DNA from: Pseudomonadota bacterium
Lineage (GTDB): Bacteria; Pseudomonadota; Gammaproteobacteria; Steroidobacterales; Steroidobacteraceae
Direction of reading: 5' to 3'
Assembly: GCA_021805275.1 (NCBI GenBank)
Contig: JAJZFQ010000206.1
Coordinates: 1 to 14,976, forward strand
Length of the DNA: 14,976 bases
Of the stretch, positions 1 to 7,478 are shown in pieces. How positions within the stretch are numbered: the stretch's first letter is position 1; every line of letters begins with the position of its first letter. The notes beneath the pieces were generated by a model that was not told the origin of the DNA, did no database searches, and saw nothing but the letters and a program-made list of their open reading frames with translations. Both the position numbers and the translations under genes were made by a program.

Positions 1-56
1 GCACCTTACTTTACTTAGTATAGCTAGGTGATTTGGCCTTTGAAACCCGCGGCATT

Positions 57-86
57 CCCCAATCCGGCCTTTTGGGTACTTTTTTG
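57..86 (+). terminator. Possible weak rho-independent terminator
   Basis: A short inverted repeat (CCCAA at 58-62 and TTGGG at 72-76, loop of 9) is followed closely by a run of six T at 80-85. On the + strand this is the order expected of an intrinsic terminator for a gene lying left of the window. The stem is only 5 bp, so the call is weak. The rest of positions 1-185 is the leader of the UDP-glucose dehydrogenase gene. It is more AT-rich than its surroundings near 1-50 and could hold a promoter, but I see no convincing -35/-10 pair. Confidence 0.25.
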
Positions 87-185
87 TGCCTTGCGCGGGG
101 GCGTGTCAGCTGCACGCGCGTCGACTGCAGAGCGCGAGCCGCTCGCTTGTGAGGGCCGCCTCGATCCATTACCCTCTCGCGCGCC

Positions 186-1532
186 ATGAAAGTGACCATC
201 TTTGGTTCGGGATATGTGGGACTGGTGACCGGGGCCTGCCTGGCGGAAGCCGGCAATCACGTGGTCTGCGTCGATGTGGACGCGGGCAAGATCGAGCGCC
301 TCAAGCGCGGCGAGGTCCCGATTCATGAGCCGGGGCTCGATACGTTGCTTCACCGCAACGCCGCGGCGGGGCGCATCGAATTCACAACCGATGCCGCGCA
401 CGGCGTCGCGCACGGTCTGTTCCAGTTCATTGCGGTCGGCACGCCCCCCGACGAGGACGGCTCGGCCGACCTGCGCCACGTGCTGGCGGCGGCGCGCACC
501 ATCGCGACGCACATGACGCGCTACACCGTCGTAGTGACCAAGTCGACCGTGCCCGTCGGGACGGCGGACAAGGTCCGCGGCGAGCTCGCCAAGACGCTGC
601 GGGAGCGTGGGGCGGCGATCGAATTCGACGTGGTCTCCAACCCCGAATTCCTCAAGGAGGGCGCGGCGATCGCGGACTTCATGAAGCCCGACCGGGTGGT
701 GATCGGCACCGACAATCCCCGCACCACCGAGCTGCTGCGGGCGCTGTACGAGCCGTTCACGCGCAATCACGACCGGCTGATCGTCATGGACATCCGCTCC
801 GCGGAGCTGACCAAGTACGCGGCCAATTCCATGCTCGCGACCAAGATCAGCTTCATGAACGAGCTGGCGAACATCGCCGAGCGGCTCGGGGCGGACATCG
901 AGAAGGTTCGCGTCGGCATCGGCTCCGATCCGCGGATCGGTTACGGCTTCATCTATCCCGGGGCCGGCTACGGCGGCTCGTGCTTCCCGAAGGACGTCAA
1001 GGCGCTGATCCGCTCCAGCCACGATGCCGGTCACGCGCCGGCGCTGCTGAATGCGGTGGAAGAGGTCAACGCCCGCCAGAAGGAGGTGCTGTTCGGCAAG
1101 ATCTCGCGCCATTTCGGGGGCGCGCTCGGCGGACGGACCGTGGCGCTCTGGGGTCTGGCGTTCAAGCCCGACACCGACGACATGCGCGAGGCCTCCTCGC
1201 GCGCGCTGATGGAGGCGCTCTGGAGCGCCGGGGCGCGCGTGCGGGCCTACGATCCGGTGGCCACTGGCGAGGCGCAGCGCCTCTATGGCGCGCGAGCCGA
1301 TCTGACGCTCACGGACAACGCCTACACGGCGGTCGAGGGTGCGGACGCGCTGGCCATCGTGACGGAGTGGAAGGAGTTCCGCAGCCCGGACTTCGAGCGG
1401 CTGCGCGAGCTGCTCGCCACGCCGGTGATCTTCGATGGCCGCAACCTCTACGACCCGCACATGGTCGAGAGCTTCGGGCTCTCGTATTACGCGATCGGCC
1501 GCGGCCGATCGCTGCGTTTCCCGCAGGTCTGA
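186..1532 (+). CDS. ugd: UDP-glucose 6-dehydrogenase
   Basis: The enzyme oxidises UDP-glucose to UDP-glucuronate with two NAD+ in the cytoplasm, supplying acidic sugar for polysaccharide or lipopolysaccharide. The protein has 448 residues, the usual size for the longer bacterial class. It starts with a Rossmann dinucleotide fold ([10 protein letters not shown] at residues 7-16). It carries the STVPVGT segment, the EFLKEG motif (E154-E158) and the catalytic cysteine loop [10 protein letters not shown] with Cys266. A C-terminal UDP-binding Rossmann domain opens with [13 protein letters not shown]. The ATG at 186 is chosen because the Rossmann strand begins directly there; no strong Shine-Dalgarno is visible before it. 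The mannose guanylyltransferase gene starts 19 bp downstream on the same strand, so the two are probably co-transcribed. The family assignment is firm; which polymer uses the product is not visible here. Confidence 0.96.
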   Translation: MKVTIFGSGYVGLVTGACLAEAGNHVVCVDVDAGKIERLKRGEVPIHEPGLDTLLHRNAAAGRIEFTTDAAHGVAHGLFQFIAVGTPPDEDGSADLRHVLAAARTIATHMTRYTVVVTKSTVPVGTADKVRGELAKTLRERGAAIEFDVVSNPEFLKEGAAIADFMKPDRVVIGTDNPRTTELLRALYEPFTRNHDRLIVMDIRSAELTKYAANSMLATKISFMNELANIAERLGADIEKVRVGIGSDPRIGYGFIYPGAGYGGSCFPKDVKALIRSSHDAGHAPALLNAVEEVNARQKEVLFGKISRHFGGALGGRTVALWGLAFKPDTDDMREASSRALMEALWSAGARVRAYDPVATGEAQRLYGARADLTLTDNAYTAVEGADALAIVTEWKEFRSPDFERLRELLATPVIFDGRNLYDPHMVESFGLSYYAIGRGRSLRFPQV

Positions 1533-1551
1533 CTTCACCAGGGCTGTACCC

Positions 1552-2973
1552 ATGCTCACCCCGGTCATTCTCTCCGGCGGCGCCGGCACGCGACTCTGGC
1601 CGCTCTCGCGCGAGCTGTATCCGAAGCAACTGCTGGCGCTCACCGGCGAGCGCACCATGATCCAGCAGACCGCGCTGCGGCTCGAGGGCCTGCCCATCGC
1701 CGCTCCGGTGGTGGTGTGCAACGAGGCGCACCGCTTCCTGGTCGCCGAGCAGCTGCGCCAGATTCGCATCGAGCCGCAGGCCATCGTGCTCGAGCCAGTG
1801 GGGCGCAATACGGCGCCTGCGATCGGACTCGCGGCGCATGCGGCGCTCAAGGCCGCCAGCGGCGCCGATCCGCTGCTGCTGGTGCTGCCGGCCGATCACG
1901 TCATCCGGGACGTGCCGGTTTTTCAGAAGGCGGTGCACGCGGCGCTCGCGGCAGCCAGTGCGGGCAAGCTGGTCACCTTCGGCATCGTCCCGACTCAGGC
2001 CGAGACCGGCTACGGCTACATCCAGCGCGGCGCACGTCAGGGCGAGGCTTATGCGATCGCCCGGTTCGTCGAGAAGCCCGACGCGGAGCGCGCCGAGCAG
2101 TTCCTCGCCTCGGGCGAGTACTACTGGAACAGCGGCATGTTCCTCTTCGGGGCGCGGCGCTATCTCGAGGAGCTCGGACGGCTGGCCCCAGAGATAGCCC
2201 GGGTCTGTGCCGAGGCGTTCGCGGCGGCCCACGCGGATCTGGATTTCACGCGCATCGATCGGCAGCACTTCGAGGCCTGCCCGGCCGACTCGATCGACTA
2301 TGCGGTCATGGAAAAGACCCAGGATGCCGTGGTTGTGCCGCTCGATGCGGGCTGGAGCGATGTGGGGTCCTGGGCGGCCCTGCATGAGGCCTGCGAGGCC
2401 GACGCTCACGGCAACGTGGCGCGCGGCGATGTGATCTGCGAGGACACCGAGGGCTGCTATCTGTATGCCGAGAGCCGTCTGGTCTCGGCGGTCGGGCTGA
2501 AGGACCACGTCGTGGTCGAGACCAAGGACGCGGTGCTGGTGGCGCCGAAGGACCGCGTGCAGGACGTGAAGCGGCTGGTGCACCGGCTGAAGGAGGCCGG
2601 TCGCTACGAGCACAGTCTGCACCGGGAGGTCTTCCGGCCCTGGGGCAGTTACGACAGCATCGAGAGCGGTCCGCGCTTCCAGGTCAAGCGCCTGAACGTC
2701 AAGCCCGGCGCGGTGCTCTCGCTGCAGCTGCATCACCACCGCGCCGAGCACTGGGTCGTGGTCTCCGGGACCGCGCGCATCACCCGAGGGGACGAGGTGT
2801 TCCTGCTCGAGGAGAACCAGTCGACCTACATCCCGATCGGGGTGCGCCACCGCATCGAGAACCCGGGCAAGATTCCGCTGCACATCATCGAGATCCAGTC
2901 CGGCTCCTACCTCGGCGAGGACGATATCGTGCGCCTCGAGGACCAGTACGGCCGGCAGGGTACGACGAGCTGA
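1552..2973 (+). CDS. manC: Mannose-1-phosphate guanylyltransferase / mannose-6-phosphate isomerase (bifunctional)
   Basis: This is a type II bifunctional enzyme (ManC/AlgA/XanB family). The N-terminal domain makes GDP-mannose from mannose-1-phosphate and GTP, and the C-terminal cupin interconverts fructose-6-phosphate and mannose-6-phosphate. The 473 residues match the family length. Visible signatures are the nucleotidyltransferase loop [12 protein letters not shown] (residues 9-20) with PKQ at 24-26, FVEKP at 172-176, the [10 protein letters not shown] segment, and the isomerase motif [10 protein letters not shown] with His394-His396. The reading frame is open further upstream, to 1435 inside the dehydrogenase gene. 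The ATG at 1552 is chosen because the family's conserved N-terminus starts there and AGGG sits 8 bases before it. With the upstream dehydrogenase it supplies two activated sugars typical of acidic exopolysaccharides. Sometimes named algA, cpsB or xanB in relatives. Confidence 0.95.
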   Translation: MLTPVILSGGAGTRLWPLSRELYPKQLLALTGERTMIQQTALRLEGLPIAAPVVVCNEAHRFLVAEQLRQIRIEPQAIVLEPVGRNTAPAIGLAAHAALKAASGADPLLLVLPADHVIRDVPVFQKAVHAALAAASAGKLVTFGIVPTQAETGYGYIQRGARQGEAYAIARFVEKPDAERAEQFLASGEYYWNSGMFLFGARRYLEELGRLAPEIARVCAEAFAAAHADLDFTRIDRQHFEACPADSIDYAVMEKTQDAVVVPLDAGWSDVGSWAALHEACEADAHGNVARGDVICEDTEGCYLYAESRLVSAVGLKDHVVVETKDAVLVAPKDRVQDVKRLVHRLKEAGRYEHSLHREVFRPWGSYDSIESGPRFQVKRLNVKPGAVLSLQLHHHRAEHWVVVSGTARITRGDEVFLLEENQSTYIPIGVRHRIENPGKIPLHIIEIQSGSYLGEDDIVRLEDQYGRQGTTS

Positions 2974-2985
2974 TCGACGCGGCAG

Positions 2986-3204
2986 TCAGCGGATGGCGCC
3001 GGATTGGCGCAGCAGGGCGAGCAAGGCCCGCTCCATGTCGCAGACCCTGGATTGGATGTCGAGCAACTGTTCGCGGATCGATTCGACGTCCGTCCTCAGG
3101 GTCCGCAAAGACTGCCATGCGATGCGCCGTTGGCCTGCGGCCCTGCGGGGCGCTTCGGTTGGCGCGTGCTGCCTGGCCGCGGCGGCTTGCGTACGATGGG
3201 GCAT
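2986..3204 (-). CDS. Small hypothetical protein with predicted coiled coil
   Basis: A 72-residue protein of unknown function. The first 30 or so residues are basic and rich in Arg, Ala and Gln. Residues from about 36 to 68 look like an amphipathic coiled coil (spaced Leu/Ile/Val in the stretch from TDVESIREQL to ALLALLRQ), with a single Cys. The start is supported by GGAG five bases before the ATG at 3204 (minus-strand reading GGAGACATC-ATG). It ends 12 bp from the end of the + strand guanylyltransferase gene, so the two converge. I recognise no family. A real small gene is more likely than a shadow because no other gene overlaps it, the ribosome site is good and the helix has heptad character. 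Expression is unproven. Confidence 0.55.
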   Translation of the reverse strand: MPHRTQAAAARQHAPTEAPRRAAGQRRIAWQSLRTLRTDVESIREQLLDIQSRVCDMERALLALLRQSGAIR

Positions 3205-3336
3205 GATGTCTCCAGCTGGGCTTGCGCTCCGGGGCGGAAGCGCCCCGCTCGGTGCGCCAGGGGTCCCCGCGCGGCGAAGGGGTCATCCCGGCGCGGATCG
3301 GTCCACTCGGTGCGCAAGCCGCAGCTCAAGAGACGG

Positions 3337-3355
3337 GCCCGCGTCGACGGCGGGC
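3337..3355. repeat. Short GC-rich inverted repeat downstream of the Uma2 gene
   Basis: GCCCGC (3337-3342) and GCGGGC (3350-3355) form a 6-bp stem with a 7-base loop, 17 bp beyond the stop of the minus-strand Uma2 gene. The position would suit a terminator, but no T-run follows on either strand, so it may be chance in GC-rich DNA. The rest of 3205-3371 holds nothing else I can name. Confidence 0.25.
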
Positions 3356-3371
3356 AATGTGTGGCGGAACT

Positions 3372-3971
3372 TCAGTCCTCGGGACTGGCCAGAATTGCGG
3401 CCAAGTCCACGGCCACGTCCGTCAGTCCCGGCAGGAACATCACTCCGGGATTTTCGGTGGCCGTCTCATCGGCGTAATGCCCCGCGGTGAGCTCCCGGAA
3501 GAAATGCACCGTCGCGCTCGTGAGGTCGAGCAGCCACACCTCGGGCACGCCGTGCCGGGCATAGAACGGCAGCTTGGTGTCGTGATCGTAGTGCCAGGTG
3601 GCATCGCTGACTTCGATCACGAGGAGCGTATCGGTGGCCGTCGGCGGGGCGCTGCGATGATACCCACCCGACCGGGCCTGCAGCACAGCCAAGTCCGGCA
3701 CCGGCTCGGAGTCCGTTCCCAGGCGCAGTGCCGCATGACGGTGCACGACGCCTTGTGCGCCGACGGCCTGGCGCAGCAGCTCATCGAGTCGGCGCACGAC
3801 GGCACGGTGCCGGGCGCTCGAGGGGGCCTTGTCGAAGATCGCCCCTTCGATCAGCTCGACCCGGACATCGCCCGAGAGCAGCCCCAGGTCGGCCATGCGA
3901 TGGTAGTCCTGCACGCTGATGCGGTGGCGGTGGGGCCGGTCTTCGATATGGTCGTTCGGCAGGTCGTTCAT
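3372..3971 (-). CDS. Uma2 family (DUF820) putative restriction endonuclease-like protein
   Basis: A 199-residue protein of the Uma2/DUF820 family, a PD-(D/E)xK nuclease-fold group that is abundant in cyanobacteria and scattered in other bacteria; its cellular role is mostly unknown. Visible hallmarks are the N-terminal helix region (SVQDYHRMADLGLL), VRVELIEGAIF (residues 36-46), the VPDLAV motif with Asp93, the LVIEVSDAT strand with Glu120, and Lys133 in TKLPFYARHGVPEVWLL. Asp93, Glu120 and Lys133 would be the metal-site and catalytic residues. The frame extends to 4028, but the ATG at 3971 is preferred: GGAA lies six bases ahead, and family members normally have a short polar lead before the SVQDYHRM-like helix. 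It reads opposite to the polysaccharide genes around it, so it is likely an insertion rather than a pathway member. Confidence 0.85.
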   Translation of the reverse strand: MNDLPNDHIEDRPHRHRISVQDYHRMADLGLLSGDVRVELIEGAIFDKAPSSARHRAVVRRLDELLRQAVGAQGVVHRHAALRLGTDSEPVPDLAVLQARSGGYHRSAPPTATDTLLVIEVSDATWHYDHDTKLPFYARHGVPEVWLLDLTSATVHFFRELTAGHYADETATENPGVMFLPGLTDVAVDLAAILASPED

Positions 3972-4076
3972 GGCGATTTCCACTCGAGCCAGAGGCGAAC
4001 AGGGCGAGTCTACGCGGGGCGCGCACACGGCGCATTTCGGTTGAGCGAGACGGGCGCGTTGCTTGCCACGGCTTGT

Positions 4077-4108
4077 CGCCGAGCGCCGGGGGTTGCCGGC
4101 GCTCGGCG
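4077..4108. promoter_or_regulatory. Strong hairpin in the leader of the phosphomannomutase gene
   Basis: A perfect 13-bp inverted repeat: CGCCGAGCGCCGG (4077-4089) pairs with CCGGCGCTCGGCG (4096-4108) across a 6-base loop, GGGTTG. It ends 36 bp before the mutase ATG and lies in the divergent gap between that gene and the Uma2 gene. No T-run follows on either side, so it is not a classical intrinsic terminator. It could be an RNA structure affecting the downstream gene, an operator palindrome or a REP-like element. The pairing is directly visible; any function is inference. Confidence 0.6.
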
Positions 4109-4144
4109 CACCTGCAATCCTTGGGCCCCGCTTCCGGAGGACGC

Positions 4145-5497
4145 ATGCTGAATCTGAACGCGTTCAAGGCCTACGACATCCGCGGCCGCATTCCCGATGA
4201 AATCAATGCCTCCCTCGCCTACGACATCGGGCGGGCCTTCTGCGCACTGGTCAATCCGCGCCAGGTCGCGGTCGGCTACGACATTCGCCTGACGAGCCCC
4301 GAGCTCGCCGCGGCGGTGCGCCGCGGACTCACTGACTGTGGCGTCGATGTGCTCGACATCGGCCTGTGGGGCACCGAAGCGGCGTATTTCTCGACGTTCG
4401 CCTATGAGCTGGACGGCGGGATCATGGTGACTGCCAGTCACAATCCATCCGACTACAACGGCATGAAATTCGTGCGTCAGCAGGCCCGGCCGGTGAGTTC
4501 TGATACGGGTCTGAACGAGATGCGCGACATGATTGCCGCAGGGCGCCTGCCGGGCAAAGCGGCCCGACCGGGCACCGAGAGCGGCCTCGACATCCGCGCG
4601 CGTTACATCGAGCACCTGCTCGGCTACGTCGATCGCGCCCGGCTGCGCAAGCTCAAGGTGGTGGTCAATCCGGGCAACGGCGGGGCCGGACTCGTCATCG
4701 ATGCGCTCGCGCCCCACCTGCCGTTTGAATTCATCAAGATGAACCATCAGCCCGATGGCACTTTCCCCAACGGGATTCCCAACCCGATGCTCGAGGAGAA
4801 CCGCGCAGTGACCGCCGAGGTGGTGCGCCGCAGCGGCGCGGATGTTGGCCTTGCGTGGGACGGGGACTACGACCGGTGCTTCTTCTTCGACGAGCAGGGC
4901 ACCTTCATCGAGGGCTACTACCTGGTGGGACTGCTCGCCGAGGTGTTTCTCGCGCGCGAGCCCGGCGGACGTATCGTGCACGATCCGCGTCTCACCTGGA
5001 ACACCATCGACATTGTTCGTGCGCACGGCGGCACGCCGGTGTTGTGCCGCTCCGGCCACGCCTTCATCAAGCAGAAGATGCGCGAGGTCGACGGGATCTA
5101 CGGCGGTGAGATGAGCGCGCATCATTATTTCCGCTCCTTCGCCTACTGCGACAGCGGCATGATTCCCTGGCTGGTGGCGCTGCAGGTCATCGCCGAGCGC
5201 GGACCGCTCTCGAAGCTCGTGGGCGAGCGGATGCGATGCTTCCCGGCGAGCGGCGAGATCAACCGACACCTCCCGAGCGATGCTCGCTCGATCCTCGAGC
5301 GACTCAAGCGCCAGTACGAGGGCGCCGCGCTCGCCGTCGATCGCACCGACGGGCTATCGATGGAGTTCGCCGACTGGCGCTTCAACGTGCGCGGCTCGAA
5401 CACCGAGCCGCTGGTGCGTCTGAACGTCGAGAGCCGCGGCAGCGAGGCGCTGATGCGCGAGAAAACCGCTGAGGTTTTGCGGCTGATCGAGGCCTGA
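4145..5497 (+). CDS. algC: Phosphomannomutase / phosphoglucomutase (AlgC-type)
   Basis: A cytoplasmic alpha-D-phosphohexomutase that interconverts mannose-6-P with mannose-1-P and glucose-6-P with glucose-1-P. It bridges the two sugar-nucleotide enzymes upstream: it makes the substrate of the guanylyltransferase and the precursor of UDP-glucose. It has 450 residues. The four-domain family signatures are all present: AYDIRG near residues 9-14, the phosphoserine loop TASHNPSDYNGMK with Ser98, the metal site DGDYDR (D239, D241, D243), the sugar-specificity loop GEMSAHHYF, and the phosphate-binding loop GSNTEPLVRLN from residue 417. The ATG at 4145 has GGAGG seven bases ahead; the frame is open further left to 4073, but the conserved N-terminus begins here. 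The gene is separated from the guanylyltransferase by two minus-strand genes and so probably has its own promoter. The symbol follows the Pseudomonas bifunctional enzyme; manB/pmm is an alternative. Confidence 0.95.
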   Translation: MLNLNAFKAYDIRGRIPDEINASLAYDIGRAFCALVNPRQVAVGYDIRLTSPELAAAVRRGLTDCGVDVLDIGLWGTEAAYFSTFAYELDGGIMVTASHNPSDYNGMKFVRQQARPVSSDTGLNEMRDMIAAGRLPGKAARPGTESGLDIRARYIEHLLGYVDRARLRKLKVVVNPGNGGAGLVIDALAPHLPFEFIKMNHQPDGTFPNGIPNPMLEENRAVTAEVVRRSGADVGLAWDGDYDRCFFFDEQGTFIEGYYLVGLLAEVFLAREPGGRIVHDPRLTWNTIDIVRAHGGTPVLCRSGHAFIKQKMREVDGIYGGEMSAHHYFRSFAYCDSGMIPWLVALQVIAERGPLSKLVGERMRCFPASGEINRHLPSDARSILERLKRQYEGAALAVDRTDGLSMEFADWRFNVRGSNTEPLVRLNVESRGSEALMREKTAEVLRLIEA

Positions 5498-5620
5498 GAG
5501 CCCGACGAGAAGGCCGTCACAAAGCGGGTGTCGTCGTACAAAGACACTAGATTATCCTGCTCCGGTAGAGGTACCTTCTCAGCGACTTGGTCTGACTACC
5601 TGAATATCTGGGGGTTTCCC

Positions 5621-6139
5621 ATGGCGTTGTGGAAAGATTCGAACTCACCGGGCACCGGCTTCGCTAGTGGTTCCGCGTCCGCCCCGCCGGCGCCGCGCGA
5701 TGCGACGCCGAATATCGCACCGCTGGCGGAGGCTCAGCGCCGTACCGGCGCGGCCCGTGCTGACGCCAAGGAGTCGCTGATCGCCTCGGGATTGACCCTC
5801 GAGGGCAAGATCAACGGCACCGGTCACGTGCGGGTGGCGGGTCGGTTCAAAGGCGATGTGCATATCGACGGCACCCTCACCCTGGATTCCGGCGCCCGAC
5901 TCGAGGGTCACGTCAAGGCCGCCGCGGTGATCGTCGGTGGAGAGCTGATCGGCAACATCGTCGATGCGCAACAGGTGGATCTGCGCGAGGGCGGACGCAT
6001 TGAGGGCGACATCAAAGCCGGTGCGTTCACCGTGGCCTCGGGCGCCCGCATGCGCGGCAAGGTCGAGTTCGGTTGGGACCGTTCGGCAGGAACCGCGACC
6101 GACACGCTCGCTGAGTCGGTAATTACCGGGACGGTATGA
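5621..6139 (+). CDS. Bactofilin (polymer-forming cytoskeletal protein)
   Basis: A 172-residue bactofilin (DUF583/CcmA-like). Members self-assemble without nucleotide into filaments or membrane-associated sheets that place cell-wall or polysaccharide enzymes. The pattern is classic: a disordered Ser/Ala/Pro-rich N-terminal tail (about residues 5-45), then a right-handed beta-helix of short repeats from about residue 50 to 155 (for example TLEGKINGTG, GRFKGDVHIDG, ARLEGHVKA, GRIEGDIKAG), and a short C-terminal tail. The start at 5621 is preferred over in-frame upstream codons (open to 5528) because MALWK-type short N-termini fit the family and a GGGGG tract lies seven bases ahead. Its stop overlaps the next gene's start as ATGA, which implies translational coupling. 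The 123-bp gap before it suggests a separate promoter from the mutase gene. Confidence 0.92.
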   Translation: MALWKDSNSPGTGFASGSASAPPAPRDATPNIAPLAEAQRRTGAARADAKESLIASGLTLEGKINGTGHVRVAGRFKGDVHIDGTLTLDSGARLEGHVKAAAVIVGGELIGNIVDAQQVDLREGGRIEGDIKAGAFTVASGARMRGKVEFGWDRSAGTATDTLAESVITGTV

Positions 6140-6606
6140 GTGCGGTTGCGCGCGCGGTGACGGCGGGCAAGACGCGGGTCTGTCCCCACTGCAAGGCGGT
6201 TGTTCTGGAGAGCCTGAGCGTGTGCCCGGGCTGCCGTCACCATCTGCGCTTCGATGTGGAGGCGGCTCAGCGCCAGGATGCGGCGACCCGCGCCCTCGAA
6301 GTCGAGGGGCAAGTGCGCCATCCGCTGGGCGAGGAGCCGTACGAGTACAGCATCGTCGTCACGGTCTGCAACGACAAGGGACAGGAGATCGCGCGCAAGC
6401 TGGTCGCGGTCGGGGCGTTGCAGGGCGGGGAGAGCTGCTCGGTGGCTCTCTCGGTGGAGGTCCTACCGACGCGCGCGCCGCAGAAAGTCGAGCCGGCACC
6501 TGCGGTGCTGCGGCCGGAGCGGGCCTCTGCGCCGCCGGCCTCCGGCGGGCGGCGGCTGCCCGATGGCACCATTCTCACTCCGCCGGGCCTGAAACCGAAG
6601 CGCTGA
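6136..6606 (+). CDS. Zinc-ribbon domain hypothetical protein coupled to bactofilin
   Basis: A 156-residue protein of unknown function. Residues 16-33 form a four-cysteine zinc ribbon (C16-P-H-C19 and C30-P-G-C33). After a short helix comes a region of about 50 residues (residues 55-115, with EYSIVVTVCND and GESCSVALSVEVLP) that looks like an immunoglobulin-like beta-sandwich fragment. The last 40 residues are Pro/Arg-rich and probably disordered. No signal peptide is visible, so it is likely cytoplasmic. The ATG overlaps the bactofilin stop (ATGA at 6136-6139), so the two are made together. A role as partner or regulator of bactofilin assembly is inference from this arrangement only. Confidence 0.8.
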   Translation: MSAVARAVTAGKTRVCPHCKAVVLESLSVCPGCRHHLRFDVEAAQRQDAATRALEVEGQVRHPLGEEPYEYSIVVTVCNDKGQEIARKLVAVGALQGGESCSVALSVEVLPTRAPQKVEPAPAVLRPERASAPPASGGRRLPDGTILTPPGLKPKR

Positions 6607-6619
6607 GCGGGGCGCTGCG

Positions 6620-6696
6620 CTACAGCGCGTTGAAGCGCTAGCCGACGCCGACGCGGAGGCCGAACAGGAACGGGTCGAAGTGGGACCTGGGAGAGC
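6620..6696 (-). pseudogene. Out-of-frame remnant of the OmpW C-terminal strand
   Basis: Just past the stop of the OmpW-family frame, the minus strand in a different frame encodes HFDPFLFGLRVGVG, then TAG (6638-6640), then Arg-Phe-Asn-Ala-Leu and a second TAG (6620-6622). OmpW proteins normally end in a strand of the type xDPxxxGxGVGYRF. Restoring one missing base near 6727-6735 and reading the TAG as the one-base neighbour TAC (Tyr) regenerates GVGYRF. This stretch therefore looks like the true 3' end of the gene, disconnected by a frameshift and a nonsense change. Two consensus errors in the assembly are the alternative explanation. Confidence 0.7.
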
Positions 6697-7329
6697 TTAA
6701 CGCCCCCGGTACTTCACGCCGCAGCGGATCATCACCCACTTGAAATCCGCATTGAAGTACCAGTTGTTGCCGAGCGCGTAATCAATTTCGGCCTGTGCGG
6801 CAGGACCGACGCTCGTCTTGTCCAGCTGCAGCGTCCCGACGGCCGGCACGGGCAGCTGGACGTCGGAGATGATCGTGAGCTTCACGCCGAGGCCGACGTA
6901 TGGCTGGAGGCGCTCGTTGGGCAGGAAGTCGTATTTGGCAAGGAGAGTCGGCGGCAGGGGCTTGAAGGTCCCGAGGATCCTCGGCCCGCCGAGCGCGCTG
7001 TGCTCCACCGTCACGGTCTGGCTCTGCGGATACGTCAGCACCCGCTCGCTCGACCAGTGTGGCGTGAAGAAGTACTCCAGATCCACTTCCGCAATCCACT
7101 TGCTGTTGAGGTGGATGGCGCTCGCCGGGATTGCGAGCAGCGGAAAGGCGTCGGATTGGTTCTGCGTGCCCAGGTAAATGCCGCGAACACGGACCGCGAA
7201 TGCCTGGCTGTGCATTTGCTCCGGCCGCTGATCCTGGCCATGGGCCAACCCCGTTCCCGCCAGCGCTGCCATGATTGCGAGGGTCACGGGCTTGACGCTG
7301 CCTCTCAGTGCCTGCTGCTGTCGATCCAT
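6697..7329 (-). CDS. ompW: OmpW family outer-membrane protein (3' end disrupted)
   Basis: OmpW proteins are eight-stranded outer-membrane barrels with a hydrophobic channel, linked to stress and to uptake of small apolar molecules. The open frame encodes 210 residues. A signal peptide covers about residues 1-31 (basic start, then hydrophobic VTLAIMAALAGTGLA). Family features follow: AVRVRGIYLGT near the mature N-terminus, the long loop with KWIAEVDLEYFFTPHWSSE, GTFKPLPPTLLAKYDF, LQPYVGLGVKLTII, and LGNNWYFNADFKWV. After that the expected last strand is missing and the protein ends abruptly in an unrelated ten-residue tail. The ATG at 7329 fits the signal peptide, although no good Shine-Dalgarno precedes it. 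As written, the protein lacks the C-terminal aromatic assembly signal and would probably not fold into the membrane. It lies 149 bp behind the Omp85-family gene on the same strand. Confidence 0.8.
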   Translation of the reverse strand: MDRQQQALRGSVKPVTLAIMAALAGTGLAHGQDQRPEQMHSQAFAVRVRGIYLGTQNQSDAFPLLAIPASAIHLNSKWIAEVDLEYFFTPHWSSERVLTYPQSQTVTVEHSALGGPRILGTFKPLPPTLLAKYDFLPNERLQPYVGLGVKLTIISDVQLPVPAVGTLQLDKTSVGPAAQAEIDYALGNNWYFNADFKWVMIRCGVKYRGR

Positions 7330-7478
7330 CGTGCAGGAACCAGTCGAGGGACCGCTGCGCGGTGCTTCGATACGTGTCAGTACCCAGTCGGCGGCCGGCC
7401 ATGCGTTGCGGTCGGCGCACGCGATAAACCGTCTCGCCGGCGTGACTGCCGGCCGGCTCGTGCCGCCGCGCCGGGCAG

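Noticed and set aside
1..185. A mobile-element end or short repeat at the left edge, suggested by the AT-rich, T-run-containing leader
   Set aside because: No terminal inverted repeats, target duplication or transposase fragment is visible; the edge of the window prevents a test.
24..1850. A 608-codon minus-strand open frame across the UDP-glucose dehydrogenase gene
   Set aside because: It mirrors the codon bias of a well-identified gene and shows no family motif; its product is low-complexity Arg/Ala/Val/Gly.
1309..2883. Long minus-strand open frame across the guanylyltransferase gene
   Set aside because: Shadow of a gene whose catalytic motifs are all intact on the + strand.
4010..5269. 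A 419-codon minus-strand open frame opposite the mutase
   Set aside because: The mutase has every active-site loop in place; the antisense frame has His/Ala/Gly-rich sequence without motifs.
5528..5547. GTGTC/GACAC inverted repeat before the bactofilin gene as an operator
   Set aside because: Only 5 bp per arm, and the nearby AT-rich GATTAT lacks a matching -35, so neither operator nor promoter is supported.
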